A DNA stretch of 64,000 nt from Lysinibacillus sp. B2A1 (GCA_002973635.1 CP027224.1:816501-880500); one strand, 5' to 3'; shown: positions 37,973-47,886, counted from the stretch's first letter. The notes: generated by a model not told the origin, from the letters alone. A program made the numbers and translations.

Positions 37973-40338
37973 TATTGTTGTGCCTCCTGTTCGGATTCAA
38001 TCATTTTCATAAAGCCTGTGATTTCAATAATTATAGAACGACGTAATTCCTGGAAGTTTTTAGCGAATAGCTCTAAACCTTCACGTTGATAGATACGCAT
38101 AGGATCTTCTTGCTGGTAATGACGTAGCCCAATACCTTCTTTTAGATGAGCCATTGCCTCTAAATGTTTTACCCAGCCGCTATCTAAATAGCTCAGCATT
38201 ACTTGTGGAATGATTGCAATAACTCGGTCGTTTTCTGCGAATTTTTCCATTTTTGCTGTTAACTCATCTACAGGTTTTTGTAGTGAATCTAAAATTGGGA
38301 TAACCTTACCAACCTCTCTATCGATAGTGATAGGTGTAAGGAATAGACTGTTTAATGCTTTTTCCATACCATCATAATCCCATTCAGTTGAAGGTAATTC
38401 CTCTGGTGAAGCATCACGTACTGCGAAATCTACTGTTTCGTAGAACATTTGCTTCAACTGCTCTAATAAATCCTCACCAGCTAAAATTTTGTCACGTAAA
38501 CCGTAAATAACTGTACGCTGATCATTAATAACATCATCCAATTTTAAATTGTATTCACGCATACCGTATTGGGAACCTTCAACAATTCGCTGTGTACGGT
38601 TTATAAGCTCTTGCACATCTTTGTTTTGGATAATGCCTTTTTCATCAACAACCATTTTTGCAGAGAATTTTTCAACTTCTTCTTTTGCGTAACGTCGGAA
38701 CATATCATCTTCAATAGAGAGAATGAAGCGGCTTTCACCAACATCACCTTGACGACCTGAACGACCACGAAGCTGATTATCTACACGACGGCTTTCATGC
38801 TTTTCGGTACCAATAACATACAAACCTCCAAGCTCAGGTACTTCTTCACCAAGCATAATATCTGTACCGCGTCCAGCCATATTTGTCGCTACCGTAATAC
38901 GTCCTTTTTGACCTGCCTGTGAAATGAGTTCAACCTCCTGCTCAACTGTTTTTGCGTTCAGCAATTGGAATGATAAGCCTTCTTTTTTCAAGTAATCAGC
39001 AACTGTTTCAGACTGCAAAATAGATGTTGTACCAATTAAGACAGGTTGCCCTTTCTCATGGCGTTGCTTTGCTTCAGTTGCCACGCACTTATATTTCGCT
39101 TCTTGTGTGCTAAATATAATATCAGGCTGATCGACACGTTGACGTGGACGGTTTGTTGGAATTTGAATAACTTCCATGGCGTACACTTCTCGTATTTCTT
39201 TTTCCTGTGTTTTCGCCGTACCCGTCATCCCAGAAAGCTTCGGATACATGCGGAAATAGTTTTGAATCGTTATTTGTGCTTGTGCTTTGTTTTCTTCAGT
39301 AATAGTCACACCTTCTTTAGCTTCAATGGCTTGATGTAAGCCATCAGAAAGTGAGCGACCTTCTAAAATACGACCAGTGAACATATCCACAAGCTCGATT
39401 TTGTCATCCTTAACGATGTAATCAACATCTCGCTGGAACATGACATGAGCACGCACAGCTTGGATAACATAATGGTAAAGTGTTTGGTGTTCAAGATCAT
39501 ATAAATTATCAACATTGAAGGCAGCCTCTACCTTTTCAATGCCTTTATCTGTTAATGAAGTAGCCTTTGTTTCATCATCAAAGTCATAATCAACCACAGC
39601 TTTGAAACGTTTAGCTAGCATAGAAGCAATGCGATGCAGTTCATCATTCGCAGCCATTTTTCCAGCAATAATCAGTGGTGTTTTTGCCTCATCAATTAGT
39701 ACACTATCTACTTCATCAATAATAGCAAAGTGATAAGGACGTTGAACTTTATCTGCTAAGCTATGTGCCATGTTGTCACGTAAATAGTCAAAGCCAAATT
39801 CAGTTCCAACACCATAAGTAATATCTGCATTATATGCTTCTTTTTTTGCATCTGGCTCCATCATTGGAACATTTAAACCAACTGATAAGCCAAGGTATCG
39901 ATGAATTTGGCCAACTAGTTCATAGTCGCGCTTCGCCAAATAATCATTCACAGTGATGACATGAACACCTTTTCCTTCTAATGCACGTACATAGGAAGGA
40001 AGGGAGGCGACAAGCGTCTTACCTTCACCTGTAGGCATTTCGGCAATATTGCCTTCCGTTAAAACAAGACCACCAATAAGCTGTACATCGAAATGACGCA
40101 TACCTAATACACGTTTTGAGGCTTCGCGTACAACAGCAAATGCGTCTGGGATGATTGATGTAATCGGTTCACCTTGTTCTAAACGATTCTTGAACTCAAA
40201 AGTCATTTCTTTTAATTCTGCATCTGACTTGTTGACATATTTTTCTTCAAGACTATTAATTTGATCTACTATTTTATAGTAGCGTTTTAATTGACGAGCA
40301 CTAGTTTGCTCTTCGTTACGTTTAAAAATTGAGAACAT
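37972..40338 (-). CDS. secA2: Accessory preprotein translocase ATPase SecA2
   Basis: 788 residues from the ATG at 40338 (AAAAGGAGC 9 bp upstream). Walker A GEGKT (104-108), Walker B-type DEVD (208-211), the preprotein cross-linking region, and the second ATPase half with TNMAGRGTDI and QLRGRSGRQGD. The C-terminus ends at SEQEAQQ and lacks the Cys-rich zinc motif of housekeeping SecA, and slaP follows at once, so this is the accessory SecA2. In B. anthracis SecA2 drives S-layer export; the same is expected for the S-layer and SLH proteins in this window. Confidence 0.92.
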   Translation of the reverse strand: MFSIFKRNEEQTSARQLKRYYKIVDQINSLEEKYVNKSDAELKEMTFEFKNRLEQGEPITSIIPDAFAVVREASKRVLGMRHFDVQLIGGLVLTEGNIAEMPTGEGKTLVASLPSYVRALEGKGVHVITVNDYLAKRDYELVGQIHRYLGLSVGLNVPMMEPDAKKEAYNADITYGVGTEFGFDYLRDNMAHSLADKVQRPYHFAIIDEVDSVLIDEAKTPLIIAGKMAANDELHRIASMLAKRFKAVVDYDFDDETKATSLTDKGIEKVEAAFNVDNLYDLEHQTLYHYVIQAVRAHVMFQRDVDYIVKDDKIELVDMFTGRILEGRSLSDGLHQAIEAKEGVTITEENKAQAQITIQNYFRMYPKLSGMTGTAKTQEKEIREVYAMEVIQIPTNRPRQRVDQPDIIFSTQEAKYKCVATEAKQRHEKGQPVLIGTTSILQSETVADYLKKEGLSFQLLNAKTVEQEVELISQAGQKGRITVATNMAGRGTDIMLGEEVPELGGLYVIGTEKHESRRVDNQLRGRSGRQGDVGESRFILSIEDDMFRRYAKEEVEKFSAKMVVDEKGIIQNKDVQELINRTQRIVEGSQYGMREYNLKLDDVINDQRTVIYGLRDKILAGEDLLEQLKQMFYETVDFAVRDASPEELPSTEWDYDGMEKALNSLFLTPITIDREVGKVIPILDSLQKPVDELTAKMEKFAENDRVIAIIPQVMLSYLDSGWVKHLEAMAHLKEGIGLRHYQQEDPMRIYQREGLELFAKNFQELRRSIIIEITGFMKMIESEQEAQQ

Positions 40339-40562
40339 GAAATTTACGCTCCTTTTAGGTTGTCTAAATGCTAGACACTTCATTATTCTATCAAATTTTA
40401 CGAATGGTGACTACATTTGACATACAGCAATCTGCCATACTAAAAGTAAGGAATAACTTTTGTGAATTGGTGGAAAATAAATAGAAAAAGTATATTTCGT
40501 TGCCGGTTCGTGCTATAATCAATTTGGATTCCAATGTAGATTATTTTTTGAGGAGGAGAGAC

Positions 40563-41642
40563 ATGATTTACGTGTCTTTAATAGCAGCATTTGTTGCTTC
40601 CATATTGTTAACTCCACTAGTTAAACGATTAGCGTTCAGAATAGGTGCGGTTGATGCACCAAACTATCGAAAAGTCCATGCACGAATTATGCCAAGACTT
40701 GGCGGATTGGCAATTTTCCTTGCTTTTTTAATAGGTGTTGCCATATTATATCCTTATTTAACTTCAATAGGTGTACTACCATGGTATGTTAGTAAATATA
40801 GTTTATTGGCAATCATAGCTGGTGCCTGTATTATCGTAGCAACAGGTGTTATAGATGATATGCGTGAGATTTCTGCAAAGGCCAAAATGCTAGGTCAGCT
40901 TGTAGCAGCACTTATCATTATTTTTGTGGGTGGTATTCAAATTGACACAATTAACTTACCATTCGTCGGAGAATTAGATTTTGGATTACTAAGTATTCCT
41001 TTAACAATTTTGTGGATTGTCGGCATTACAAATGCTATTAATTTAATAGATGGCTTAGACGGTCTAGCTGCAGGTGTTTCAACGATTGCCCTTATAACAT
41101 TAGCAATCATGGCATTTATTATGAGCAATATGTTTGTTTTGGTTCTTGCGGCTTTATTAGCAGTAGCATCATTAGGCTTTTTATTTTATAATTTCCACCC
41201 TGCCAAAATCTTTATGGGAGACACAGGAGCGCTGTTCCTTGGATTTATGATTTCTGTCCTTGCATTACTTGGATTTAAGAATGTCGCATTCGTGGCTTTA
41301 ATTATTCCAGTAATCATTTTGGGAGTACCAATTTCTGATACATTCTTTGCAATTGTCCGTCGAGTACGGATGAAGAAGAAATGGTCTGATCCAGATAAAT
41401 CGCACTTACATCACCGTTTACTGGATATGGGCTTCACACACCGCCAAACAGTGCTTATTATTTATGGTATTGCAATGATGTTTGGTTTGGCAGCCATTAT
41501 TTTCTCCATGGCAAAAGTATGGGGCGCTATTTTACTAGTCGCTGTAATCTTAACGGCCATTGAAATCTTTGTCGAAGTCATTGGACTAGCAGGTAAAAAC
41601 TATAAACCATTACTGAACTTTGTTCGGATATTTAATAAATAA
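40563..41642 (+). CDS. tagO: Undecaprenyl-phosphate GlcNAc-1-phosphate transferase TagO
   Basis: 359 residues with about 11 membrane segments. Motifs: RKVHARIMPRLGG near the N-terminus, DDMREISAKAKMLGQ, NLIDGLDGLAAG, FMGDTGALFLG, and the cytosolic HLHHRLLDMG. It commits GlcNAc-1-P to undecaprenyl phosphate, the first step of wall teichoic acid and related secondary polymers. The ATG at 40563 follows GAGGAGGAG; a longer upstream frame has no signal. It lies next to an LCP ligase gene, as in B. subtilis. Confidence 0.95.
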   Translation: MIYVSLIAAFVASILLTPLVKRLAFRIGAVDAPNYRKVHARIMPRLGGLAIFLAFLIGVAILYPYLTSIGVLPWYVSKYSLLAIIAGACIIVATGVIDDMREISAKAKMLGQLVAALIIIFVGGIQIDTINLPFVGELDFGLLSIPLTILWIVGITNAINLIDGLDGLAAGVSTIALITLAIMAFIMSNMFVLVLAALLAVASLGFLFYNFHPAKIFMGDTGALFLGFMISVLALLGFKNVAFVALIIPVIILGVPISDTFFAIVRRVRMKKKWSDPDKSHLHHRLLDMGFTHRQTVLIIYGIAMMFGLAAIIFSMAKVWGAILLVAVILTAIEIFVEVIGLAGKNYKPLLNFVRIFNK

Positions 41643-41650
41643 AATAGTTA

Positions 41651-41685
41651 AGCAATCATACATTTTTATGTATGGTTGTTTTTTT
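41651..41685 (+). terminator. Terminator of tagO
   Basis: AGCAATCATACAT and ATGTATGGTTGT (G-U tolerant) followed by T7. Confidence 0.85.
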
Positions 41686-41784
41686 GTTTGAAATTATATT
41701 TTTAGGGGATATTTTGTGGTGCAGAGAACGATGGGATTCTGGATATGAAATCGGACCGAGAGTAGTCAATGGAGGGTGGAAATT

Positions 41785-41992
41785 GCTAGGCAACGAAGAG
41801 AAGTGCTCAGGTTCAAGTGAAAATCACTCGGGTGACGACACATAAAGCTCGGGTGTGGCAAGAAACTGCTCAGGTATTGATGAAAAACGCTCAGGTCCAA
41901 TAGAAAATTGCTCGGGTAATGAATCAAAAAGCTCGGGTACTGAAAAAATTGCTCAGATATAGATTCAAACCGCTCAGGTTGCCAAACTCAAA
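41785..41992. repeat. Ten phased 21-bp repeat units
   Basis: GCTC[A/G]GGT or a one- or two-base variant begins at 41785, 41805, 41826, 41847, 41868, 41889, 41910, 41931, 41951 and 41972: spacing 21 bp except two of 20. The other 13 bases vary but are A-rich in the second half. On the minus strand, one frame reads as heptads of the type P-E-x-F, broken by one stop and one frameshift, so it is not a gene. Units are too short and lack unique spacers for a CRISPR array. Confidence 0.85.
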
Positions 41993-42071
41993 TCTCCATA
42001 ACCCAAGATAGCTAGTTAAAATTGAGACGACACCAAACCATATTTTAAGTTTTCTCAAAAGTATTACATAT

Positions 42072-42106
42072 AAAAAGCCCTTCCACAAATTCATCGTGGA
42101 AAGGCA
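42072..42106 (-). terminator. Terminator of the LCP gene
   Basis: Minus strand: GCCTTTCCAC and GTGGAAGGGC around an 8-10-nt loop, then T5. Confidence 0.85.
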
Positions 42107-42114
42107 CTTATTAG

Positions 42115-43182
42115 TTATTGGGCGTTTCTATTATCTGTTGTTTCATCCCCAGCTGCGTTCACTTTATCTTGAGCATTATTTGTTAAGCTTGAAGACGTTT
42201 TATTGACGTCAAGATGGTTGTTAAGTATTTCAGATATTTCATCAACTGATTGCTGATTTAATTGATAGTAATAAACACCAGTAGACGTATCGTCAGCACC
42301 GTCTAATGTTAAAGAATCAATACGTGGTATACTCATGCCTTGCGTTAAATAGGATAGGAATGACTTCATTTCAGTAAATGTCATATTGGTCTTCATATTA
42401 TCACCAAGTGCTCTAATAACATCATCGTATTTTGTAATGGAGTTAACAGAAGCAACTTTATTGATTATGGCTGTTAATATTTCTTGCTGACGTTTGCCAC
42501 GTTCAATATCACTATCCTGCTTACGTGTTCGAGCTAGAGCTAGAGCTTGGCTACCATTTAAATGCTGCAGACCAGGTTGTAGATTAATGGAATTTCGGTC
42601 AAATTCATCCTTTTCATGTAACTTATATGGTACTTCTGCTTCAATGCCTCCTAATGCATCCACCACATCGATAAAGGCATTAAAGTTCATACGAACGTAA
42701 TAATCGATTGGAACATTTAATAGCTTTTCTACTGTTTCGATTGTTGCAAGTGTGCCACCATATGCATGAGCATGAGTAATTTTATCCTCATAACCTACTT
42801 TTGGGATATAAACGTACGAATCGCGAGGAATGCTTAACATTTTAATCGTTTTAGTTTTATTGTTTAGTGTTGCTAAAATAAGCGCATCGGAACGAGAGTT
42901 ATCAGAGCCTTGACCGCGATTTTCGCTATCATCCACGCCGACAAACAAGATGGACACATTATCATGTACAGGCTCTACTTTTTCTTCTCGCAGTGTAGAA
43001 ACCTCTCGACCTTCTAATACTTCATGTGCTGAATTTGCTGCGTGCTCCGCTTGCTTCGTAATATAAACACCATAAGCCGATACACAGATTAGTAAACTAG
43101 CCACAAGAAGAAGGGCTACTTTTATAATTAAAGAAGTTTTAGAAGAGCTCTTCTTGTTTTTTTTATTTATTCTATTTTTCAT
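42115..43182 (-). CDS. tagV: LytR-CpsA-Psr (LCP) family wall-polymer ligase
   Basis: 355 residues. Basic cytosolic N-terminus, one membrane segment (~20-42), LCP domain (~90-290) with GVDDSENRGQGSDNSRSDALILATLN, SIPRDSYVYIP and LARTRKQDSDIERGKRQQ; these Asp and Arg residues bind the pyrophosphate of the lipid-linked polymer. LCP enzymes move wall teichoic acid from undecaprenol to peptidoglycan. In B. subtilis the LCP gene in this position between tagO and yvyE is yvhJ (tagV), hence the symbol; the paralogue choice is by gene order. The ATG at 43182 is about 12 bp after GAGGAG, a rather long spacing. Confidence 0.88.
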   Translation of the reverse strand: MKNRINKKNKKSSSKTSLIIKVALLLVASLLICVSAYGVYITKQAEHAANSAHEVLEGREVSTLREEKVEPVHDNVSILFVGVDDSENRGQGSDNSRSDALILATLNNKTKTIKMLSIPRDSYVYIPKVGYEDKITHAHAYGGTLATIETVEKLLNVPIDYYVRMNFNAFIDVVDALGGIEAEVPYKLHEKDEFDRNSINLQPGLQHLNGSQALALARTRKQDSDIERGKRQQEILTAIINKVASVNSITKYDDVIRALGDNMKTNMTFTEMKSFLSYLTQGMSIPRIDSLTLDGADDTSTGVYYYQLNQQSVDEISEILNNHLDVNKTSSSLTNNAQDKVNAAGDETTDNRNAQ

Positions 43183-43329
43183 ATTTAGTATATTCTCCTC
43201 TGAATTTTGGGAATAATAGTGCAATGAAACTAAGTTTTTATCTAATTAACTAAAAGAATGTATGATTGATAAAATAGCTCAATATTAAAATTATACTATG
43301 GATATTAAGCTTTCGACAATTAAAACTAT

Positions 43330-43965
43330 TTATTTCACAACAAATTCGATAAATCGGGCTTCTTCAAAAGAAATATTCGCCTGCCCATTTGTCATTTCTG
43401 TTACCCAGTTTCGGAACTGTTCTACCTCTTCTTTTAGCACAGATACTATGATATCTACGCCTTCCAAATATCGAATTTCCTCTAACGTATACGAAGAACC
43501 TCGAATTTCGTTCTCTACTTTACCGAGCCAAGTATAGTCAATAGCAATTTTCATAATATGGTGAAGTTTGCGTTCAACAACTTGTGCCGCAAGTAATCCT
43601 TCTGTTGTTGCTTTACCGTATGCGCGGATAAGACCGCCACCGCCAAGTTTTATGCCACCAAAGTAACGTGTGACCACAACGACTGTATCCTTTAAGCCCT
43701 GTTTCTTAAGGACCTCTAACATAGGGACGCCAGCTGTACCACTAGGTTCCCCGTCATCATTAGCCTTTTGAATATGATCATGCTCACCAATTAGATAAGC
43801 AGAGCAATTATGAGTGGCATTATGGTGCAATTTTTTTATGCAATCGATAAAAGAAATTGCATCCTCTTCGGTTTCTGCACGTTCTATATAAGTAAGAAAG
43901 CGAGATTTAGATATTACTATTTCGCTTTCTCCATATCCTTTTACAGTTAAATAATTTTCTCTCAT
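43330..43965 (-). CDS. yvyE: YvyE/IMPACT-family (UPF0029) protein
   Basis: 211 residues: N-terminal UPF0029 domain (~1-115) with SKFL-like ISKSRFLTYIERAE, ATHNCSAYLIG, DDGEPSGTAG and VVVTRYFGGIKLGGGGLIRAYG, and the smaller C-terminal DUF1949-like domain. The molecular role of the bacterial proteins is not settled; eukaryotic IMPACT regulates GCN2. Of two in-frame ATGs, the one at 43965 has AAAGGAG at 10 bp; the one at 43974 would have only 1 bp. Position beside degS is conserved with B. subtilis. Confidence 0.93.
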   Translation of the reverse strand: MRENYLTVKGYGESEIVISKSRFLTYIERAETEEDAISFIDCIKKLHHNATHNCSAYLIGEHDHIQKANDDGEPSGTAGVPMLEVLKKQGLKDTVVVVTRYFGGIKLGGGGLIRAYGKATTEGLLAAQVVERKLHHIMKIAIDYTWLGKVENEIRGSSYTLEEIRYLEGVDIIVSVLKEEVEQFRNWVTEMTNGQANISFEEARFIEFVVK

Positions 43966-44130
43966 ATGTGACATTCTCCTTTAATCTAGGGTTTTATTCT
44001 ATAATTTTCATGAAGAAAAAGCATTAATTTTTATCATTGTGATGCTATAATAGGTGTAGACTGTAGAATATATGAAAATGGTCTATTAAAAAAGTAAGTA
44101 ATCATAAGACATTAGACTGGGGAGTACACT

Positions 44131-45279
44131 ATGTTTTCAAATGATACCTTCGATTTAAAGTCGCTTGATGACGTATTTAATCGAATGTTAGAAACAATCA
44201 TGAGCTCAAAAGATGATATCTTTATTATAAGTGAACAAAGCCGAAGAAGCTTTGAAGATATGCAAAGAGAGCTAGAAATTGTTAGAAAACAAATTTCAAT
44301 TGTCATTGATGAAGGCGATGCTTTAGAAAAAAGCACACAGCTTGCAAAGCAAAGACTTGTGTTGGTGAGTAAAGCTTTTGATAATTATACCGAAGAACAA
44401 GTTAGAGATGCATATGAAACTGCGCATGATTTTCAACTAAAGCTCTCCGTTATTAAAACACAAGAAAAGCAACTACGTGATAAAAGAGATGATCTCGAGA
44501 GAAGATTAAGAGGTTTACTCGATACGATAGAACGTGCAGATCATATTGTCAATCAAGTAAATGTCGTTTTGAATTACTTAACGTCAGATTTAAAAAATGT
44601 TGGACTAGCACTTGAACAAGCAAAGATGAAACAAGATTTTGGTATACGTATTATCGCTGCACAGGAAGAAGAGCGTAAACGTTTATCAAGGGAAATTCAT
44701 GATGGACCTGCTCAAATGCTGGCAAATGTATTAATGCGTACGGATTTAATCGAAAGAACATACCGCGAAAAGGGTATTGAATATGCTTTGGCTGAAATTG
44801 CCGATTTAAAGAAAACCGTGCGTAATGCATTATCCGAGGTACGACGTATCATCTATGATTTACGACCAATGGCACTTGATGATCTGGGAATAGTTCCGAC
44901 ATTAAAAAAGTATTTATCGACAGTGACGGAATACAATCATGGTGTTGAAATCCATTTCCAATCGAGAAGCACTGAAAAGCGTATACCTTCTAATTATGAA
45001 GTCTCTATTTTCCGATTAGTGCAGGAATGTGTCACTAATGCCATGAAGCACGGAAAATGTAAGGATATTTGGGTAAAACTTGAGTGGCTGAGAAATGCCG
45101 TAAATATTGTCGTAAAAGATGATGGCATGGGGTTTGACCCACAAGTAGTGAAAGACCATTCATTTGGGATTTTAGGAATGCGAGAGCGTATCGAAATACT
45201 GGATGGTACAATCTCAATTGAAAGTGAAATAAACCGCGGCACTACGGTACTATTTAAAATTCCGTTAGAAGTCGAATAA
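44131..45279 (+). CDS. degS: Sensor histidine kinase DegS
   Basis: 382 residues, no membrane segment: an N-terminal sensor/coiled-coil part (~1-170), a HisKA_3 dimerisation helix with the phospho-acceptor His190 in REIHDGPAQ, and a HATPase_c domain (N box VQECVTNAMKHGK, G boxes DDGMGFDP and GILGMRERI). It phosphorylates DegU, which lies 36 bp downstream. The pair controls degradative enzymes, competence and motility in B. subtilis. GGGGAG 6 bp before the ATG fixes the start. Confidence 0.96.
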   Translation: MFSNDTFDLKSLDDVFNRMLETIMSSKDDIFIISEQSRRSFEDMQRELEIVRKQISIVIDEGDALEKSTQLAKQRLVLVSKAFDNYTEEQVRDAYETAHDFQLKLSVIKTQEKQLRDKRDDLERRLRGLLDTIERADHIVNQVNVVLNYLTSDLKNVGLALEQAKMKQDFGIRIIAAQEEERKRLSREIHDGPAQMLANVLMRTDLIERTYREKGIEYALAEIADLKKTVRNALSEVRRIIYDLRPMALDDLGIVPTLKKYLSTVTEYNHGVEIHFQSRSTEKRIPSNYEVSIFRLVQECVTNAMKHGKCKDIWVKLEWLRNAVNIVVKDDGMGFDPQVVKDHSFGILGMRERIEILDGTISIESEINRGTTVLFKIPLEVE

Positions 45280-45315
45280 AAGTAATTGTTGTAGAAATCT
45301 AGGGGGTAAAGACAA

Positions 45316-45990
45316 ATGACAAAGATTATTATTGTAGACGATCACCAGCTATTCCGTGAAGGAGTAAAACGTATTTTAGATTTTGAAGATACGTTCGATG
45401 TAGTAGCAGAAGGTGATGATGGTACGGATGTGGTGTCCTTATATGCTGATAACCAACCAGATGTTGTACTAATGGATATTAATATGCCAGGCAAAAATGG
45501 AGTAGAGGCTACAGCGGAATTAATTAATGAATTCCCTGATGCAAAGGTTATTATGCTTTCTATTCATGATGATGAAACTTATGTAACACACGCACTAAAA
45601 TCAGGTGCTCTTGGCTATATGCTAAAAGAGATGGATGCGGATGAAATCGTTGAAGCGATTAAGGTAGTAGCAAACGGTGGTTCTTATTTACATCCGAAAG
45701 TTACTAAAAATTTAGTAGCAGAATTCCGCCGTCTTTCTGAGCATGAAAATAAAGGAAACTTCCATCAAGCAGAAATTCGTCGTCCATTCCATTTATTAAC
45801 AAAGCGTGAATGTGAGGTATTGCAGTTATTAACGGATGGTCAATCAAATCGTACAATTGGTGAAACACTGTTTATCTCTGAAAAAACAGTTAAAAACCAT
45901 GTTTCTAGCATATTACAAAAAATGAATGTTAACGACCGTACACAAGCTGTTGTTACTGCTATTAAAAACGGCTGGGTAGAAGTACGATAA
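45316..45990 (+). CDS. degU: Response regulator DegU
   Basis: 224 residues: receiver domain (~1-120) with acidic pocket VDDH, phospho-acceptor Asp54 in LMDINMPG, and Lys in LKEMD; C-terminal LuxR/GerE HTH (~155-220; [35 protein letters not shown]). It is the partner of DegS. Cotranscription is likely, as no terminator lies in the 36-bp gap. Confidence 0.97.
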   Translation: MTKIIIVDDHQLFREGVKRILDFEDTFDVVAEGDDGTDVVSLYADNQPDVVLMDINMPGKNGVEATAELINEFPDAKVIMLSIHDDETYVTHALKSGALGYMLKEMDADEIVEAIKVVANGGSYLHPKVTKNLVAEFRRLSEHENKGNFHQAEIRRPFHLLTKRECEVLQLLTDGQSNRTIGETLFISEKTVKNHVSSILQKMNVNDRTQAVVTAIKNGWVEVR

Positions 45991-46007
45991 TTGCATAGCT
46001 TTACTAT

Positions 46008-46062
46008 AAAAGCTGTTTTAAAAAATTACTTAATCATTTTAGTAGTTTTTAAAGCAGTTTTT
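46008..46062 (+). terminator. Terminator of degSU
   Basis: AAGCTGTTTTAAAAA...TTTTTAAAGCAGTT, a long AT-rich stem with a central loop and T5. Confidence 0.7.
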
Positions 46063-46243
46063 ATTTATGACATGGACTCGTTGATGAAAAGCGTAACAAT
46101 TTGATTGAAGAGAACATTTAAATGGTGCAACATTTTAAAATCATGAGCGTCATAAGAAAGATGTAGCACCTAAATGTAGAAAATGCACAACAAAATTCCT
46201 ACGACGGCATTTATATGCTACAATATGCGCGGGAGGTTTTTGG

Positions 46244-46789
46244 ATGTTAAAGCAAAGTATTCTGGCAGTTTTTACCTTATTGATACTAACTGCCTGTAGT
46301 AATAAAAATGAAGATATGAGTGTGGAAGAAAGACAGAAAATCATTGATGAAGGTACTGCTGGGTTTGAAATGAATGATGGGAAAATCACAAAGGCAGAAA
46401 ATGTTCCTTCTGATGAAGAAAAAGCAATATTAGCAGCGTTTGATGAATATATTGCAGCTTTCAATGCAGAAGACCTTGATCGTTATATGCAAACGATCTC
46501 AAAGAATCCAAAAGGTTTCGATTATGAAGAAGACAAAAAACGCACAAAAGAAGTTTTTGAACAGTCTGACGTTAAAAGAGATGTTAAAGATACAACAATT
46601 ATAAAATATAGTGAAGAAGAAGCACAGATCCATACAAATATGACAGTGCATTTAGTTGAATTGAAAACAAAAGTAAAGCATGAGAGTGTAGGTCAACAAG
46701 TAACAGTATTCGTCAAAGAAGATGGAAGCTGGAAGGTAACGAGTATCTTTTATATCGGAGATGACACGAAATCAACAACTGGTAAATAG
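46244..46789 (+). CDS. Lipoprotein with NTF2-like fold
   Basis: 181 residues. Lipoprotein signal with lipobox LTAC (Cys18), a charged linker, then ~115 residues beginning EEKAILAAFDEYIAAFNAEDLDRYMQTIS and ending DGSWKVTSIFYIGDD, the helix-plus-curved-sheet pattern of SnoaL/NTF2-like proteins. GGGAGG lies 7 bp before the ATG. No catalytic residues can be assigned, so a binding or scaffolding role at the outer face of the membrane is most likely. It is a separate unit after the degU terminator. Confidence 0.85.
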   Translation: MLKQSILAVFTLLILTACSNKNEDMSVEERQKIIDEGTAGFEMNDGKITKAENVPSDEEKAILAAFDEYIAAFNAEDLDRYMQTISKNPKGFDYEEDKKRTKEVFEQSDVKRDVKDTTIIKYSEEEAQIHTNMTVHLVELKTKVKHESVGQQVTVFVKEDGSWKVTSIFYIGDDTKSTTGK

Positions 46790-46797
46790 CAGGGGGA

Positions 46798-46841
46798 ATA
46801 TCTTCATTTTATTCAACAAAGAATGAACCAGATGAAGATAT
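46798..46841. other. Hairpin after the lipoprotein gene
   Basis: ATATCTTCAT (46798-46807) and ATGAAGATAT (46832-46841) pair around a 24-nt loop. No T run follows, so termination is uncertain. Confidence 0.4.
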
Positions 46842-47036
46842 CCTCTAAAGTAAGAATCTGACTATACATAGAAAATGAATGTGAAATGGATGCTAGTTCT
46901 CTAGCAAAAATCTAGAATAACGGAAAGTAAATTTTGTTTCCTATTCGAAAATTGGACGAATTTACGTATGGCCGTAATTCATTTCACATTCATTTCTTTT
47001 TATTGTAAACTATGAAGAATAGGAGAGTGGACATGG

Positions 47037-47879
47037 ATGAGGACGGCAATCGTAACAGATAGTACGGCATATATTACACCTGAAGAACGAGCACGCTTAA
47101 ACATTCATATGATTCCGTTAAGTGTAAATATCTCAGGACAATTATTTGCTGAAGAAGTAGATATCACGGCATCTGAATTTTATGATAAGGTGCGTGGGGC
47201 AAAAGAATTCCCAAAAACAACACAGCCTCCAATTGGAGAATTTGCCACTCTCTTTGAAGAGCTTGCAAAAGATTATGATGCGGTCATATCTATTCATTTA
47301 TCGAGTGGTATTAGCGGAACGTATCAAGGGGCAGTTCAAGCTAGAGATTTGGTGGAAGGCATTGATGTTCTTACCTTTGATAGTGAAATATCTTGTGCCG
47401 TACAGGGCTTTTATGTATTACGAGCAGCTGAAATGGCAGCACAAGGTTTTTCAGCACAAGAAATACTTGCTACATTGACGGACATGAAGCAATATACTCG
47501 TGCTTACTTCATTGTAGATGACTTGGCGCACTTACAGCGTGGGGGACGTCTATCTTCGGCAGCTGCATTGATTGGTGGCTTATTGCAGGTTAAGCCTGTT
47601 CTGCATTTCGTTGACAAGGTTATTGTCCCTTTTGAAAAAATCCGCACACGTAAAAAGGCATTAAAACGTGCTGAGGATCTGTTAGCTGAGGATGCGAGAA
47701 AATATCAAGCAATGGATGCAGTTGTGATTCATGGTAATTGCCAATCCGAGGCAGAAGAATGGCTAGCACAATTAGCGTCAACCTACCCAAACGTGAACTT
47801 TACATTAAGCTATTTCGGTCCTGTTATTGGTACGCACTTAGGTGAAGGTTCAATGGGGCTGGGCTGGACAAAAAAATAA
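47037..47879 (+). CDS. DegV-family fatty acid-binding protein
   Basis: 280 residues. N-terminal TAIVTDSTAYITPEE, TTQPPIGEF, the SSGISGTYQGAV motif, and C-terminal GPVIGTHLGEGSMGLGW are DegV (FakB-like) signatures. Such proteins bind a fatty acid and present it to the FakA kinase. The gene corresponds to yviA between degU and comFA in B. subtilis. The ATG at 47037 has AGGAG about 11 bp upstream. Confidence 0.93.
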   Translation: MRTAIVTDSTAYITPEERARLNIHMIPLSVNISGQLFAEEVDITASEFYDKVRGAKEFPKTTQPPIGEFATLFEELAKDYDAVISIHLSSGISGTYQGAVQARDLVEGIDVLTFDSEISCAVQGFYVLRAAEMAAQGFSAQEILATLTDMKQYTRAYFIVDDLAHLQRGGRLSSAAALIGGLLQVKPVLHFVDKVIVPFEKIRTRKKALKRAEDLLAEDARKYQAMDAVVIHGNCQSEAEEWLAQLASTYPNVNFTLSYFGPVIGTHLGEGSMGLGWTKK

Positions 47880-47886
47880 CTTAGAT

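Noticed and set aside
37972..40338. Housekeeping SecA
   Set aside because: The C-terminal zinc-binding Cys motif is missing and slaP is coupled to it, so SecA2 fits better.
41800..41960. Heptapeptide (P-E-x-F) repeat protein on the minus strand
   Set aside because: One in-frame stop and a 20-bp unit break the frame, and no start with SD is found.
41785..41992. CRISPR array
   Set aside because: The period is 21 bp in total, with an 8-bp core; there are no 25-35-bp repeats with unique spacers and no cas genes.
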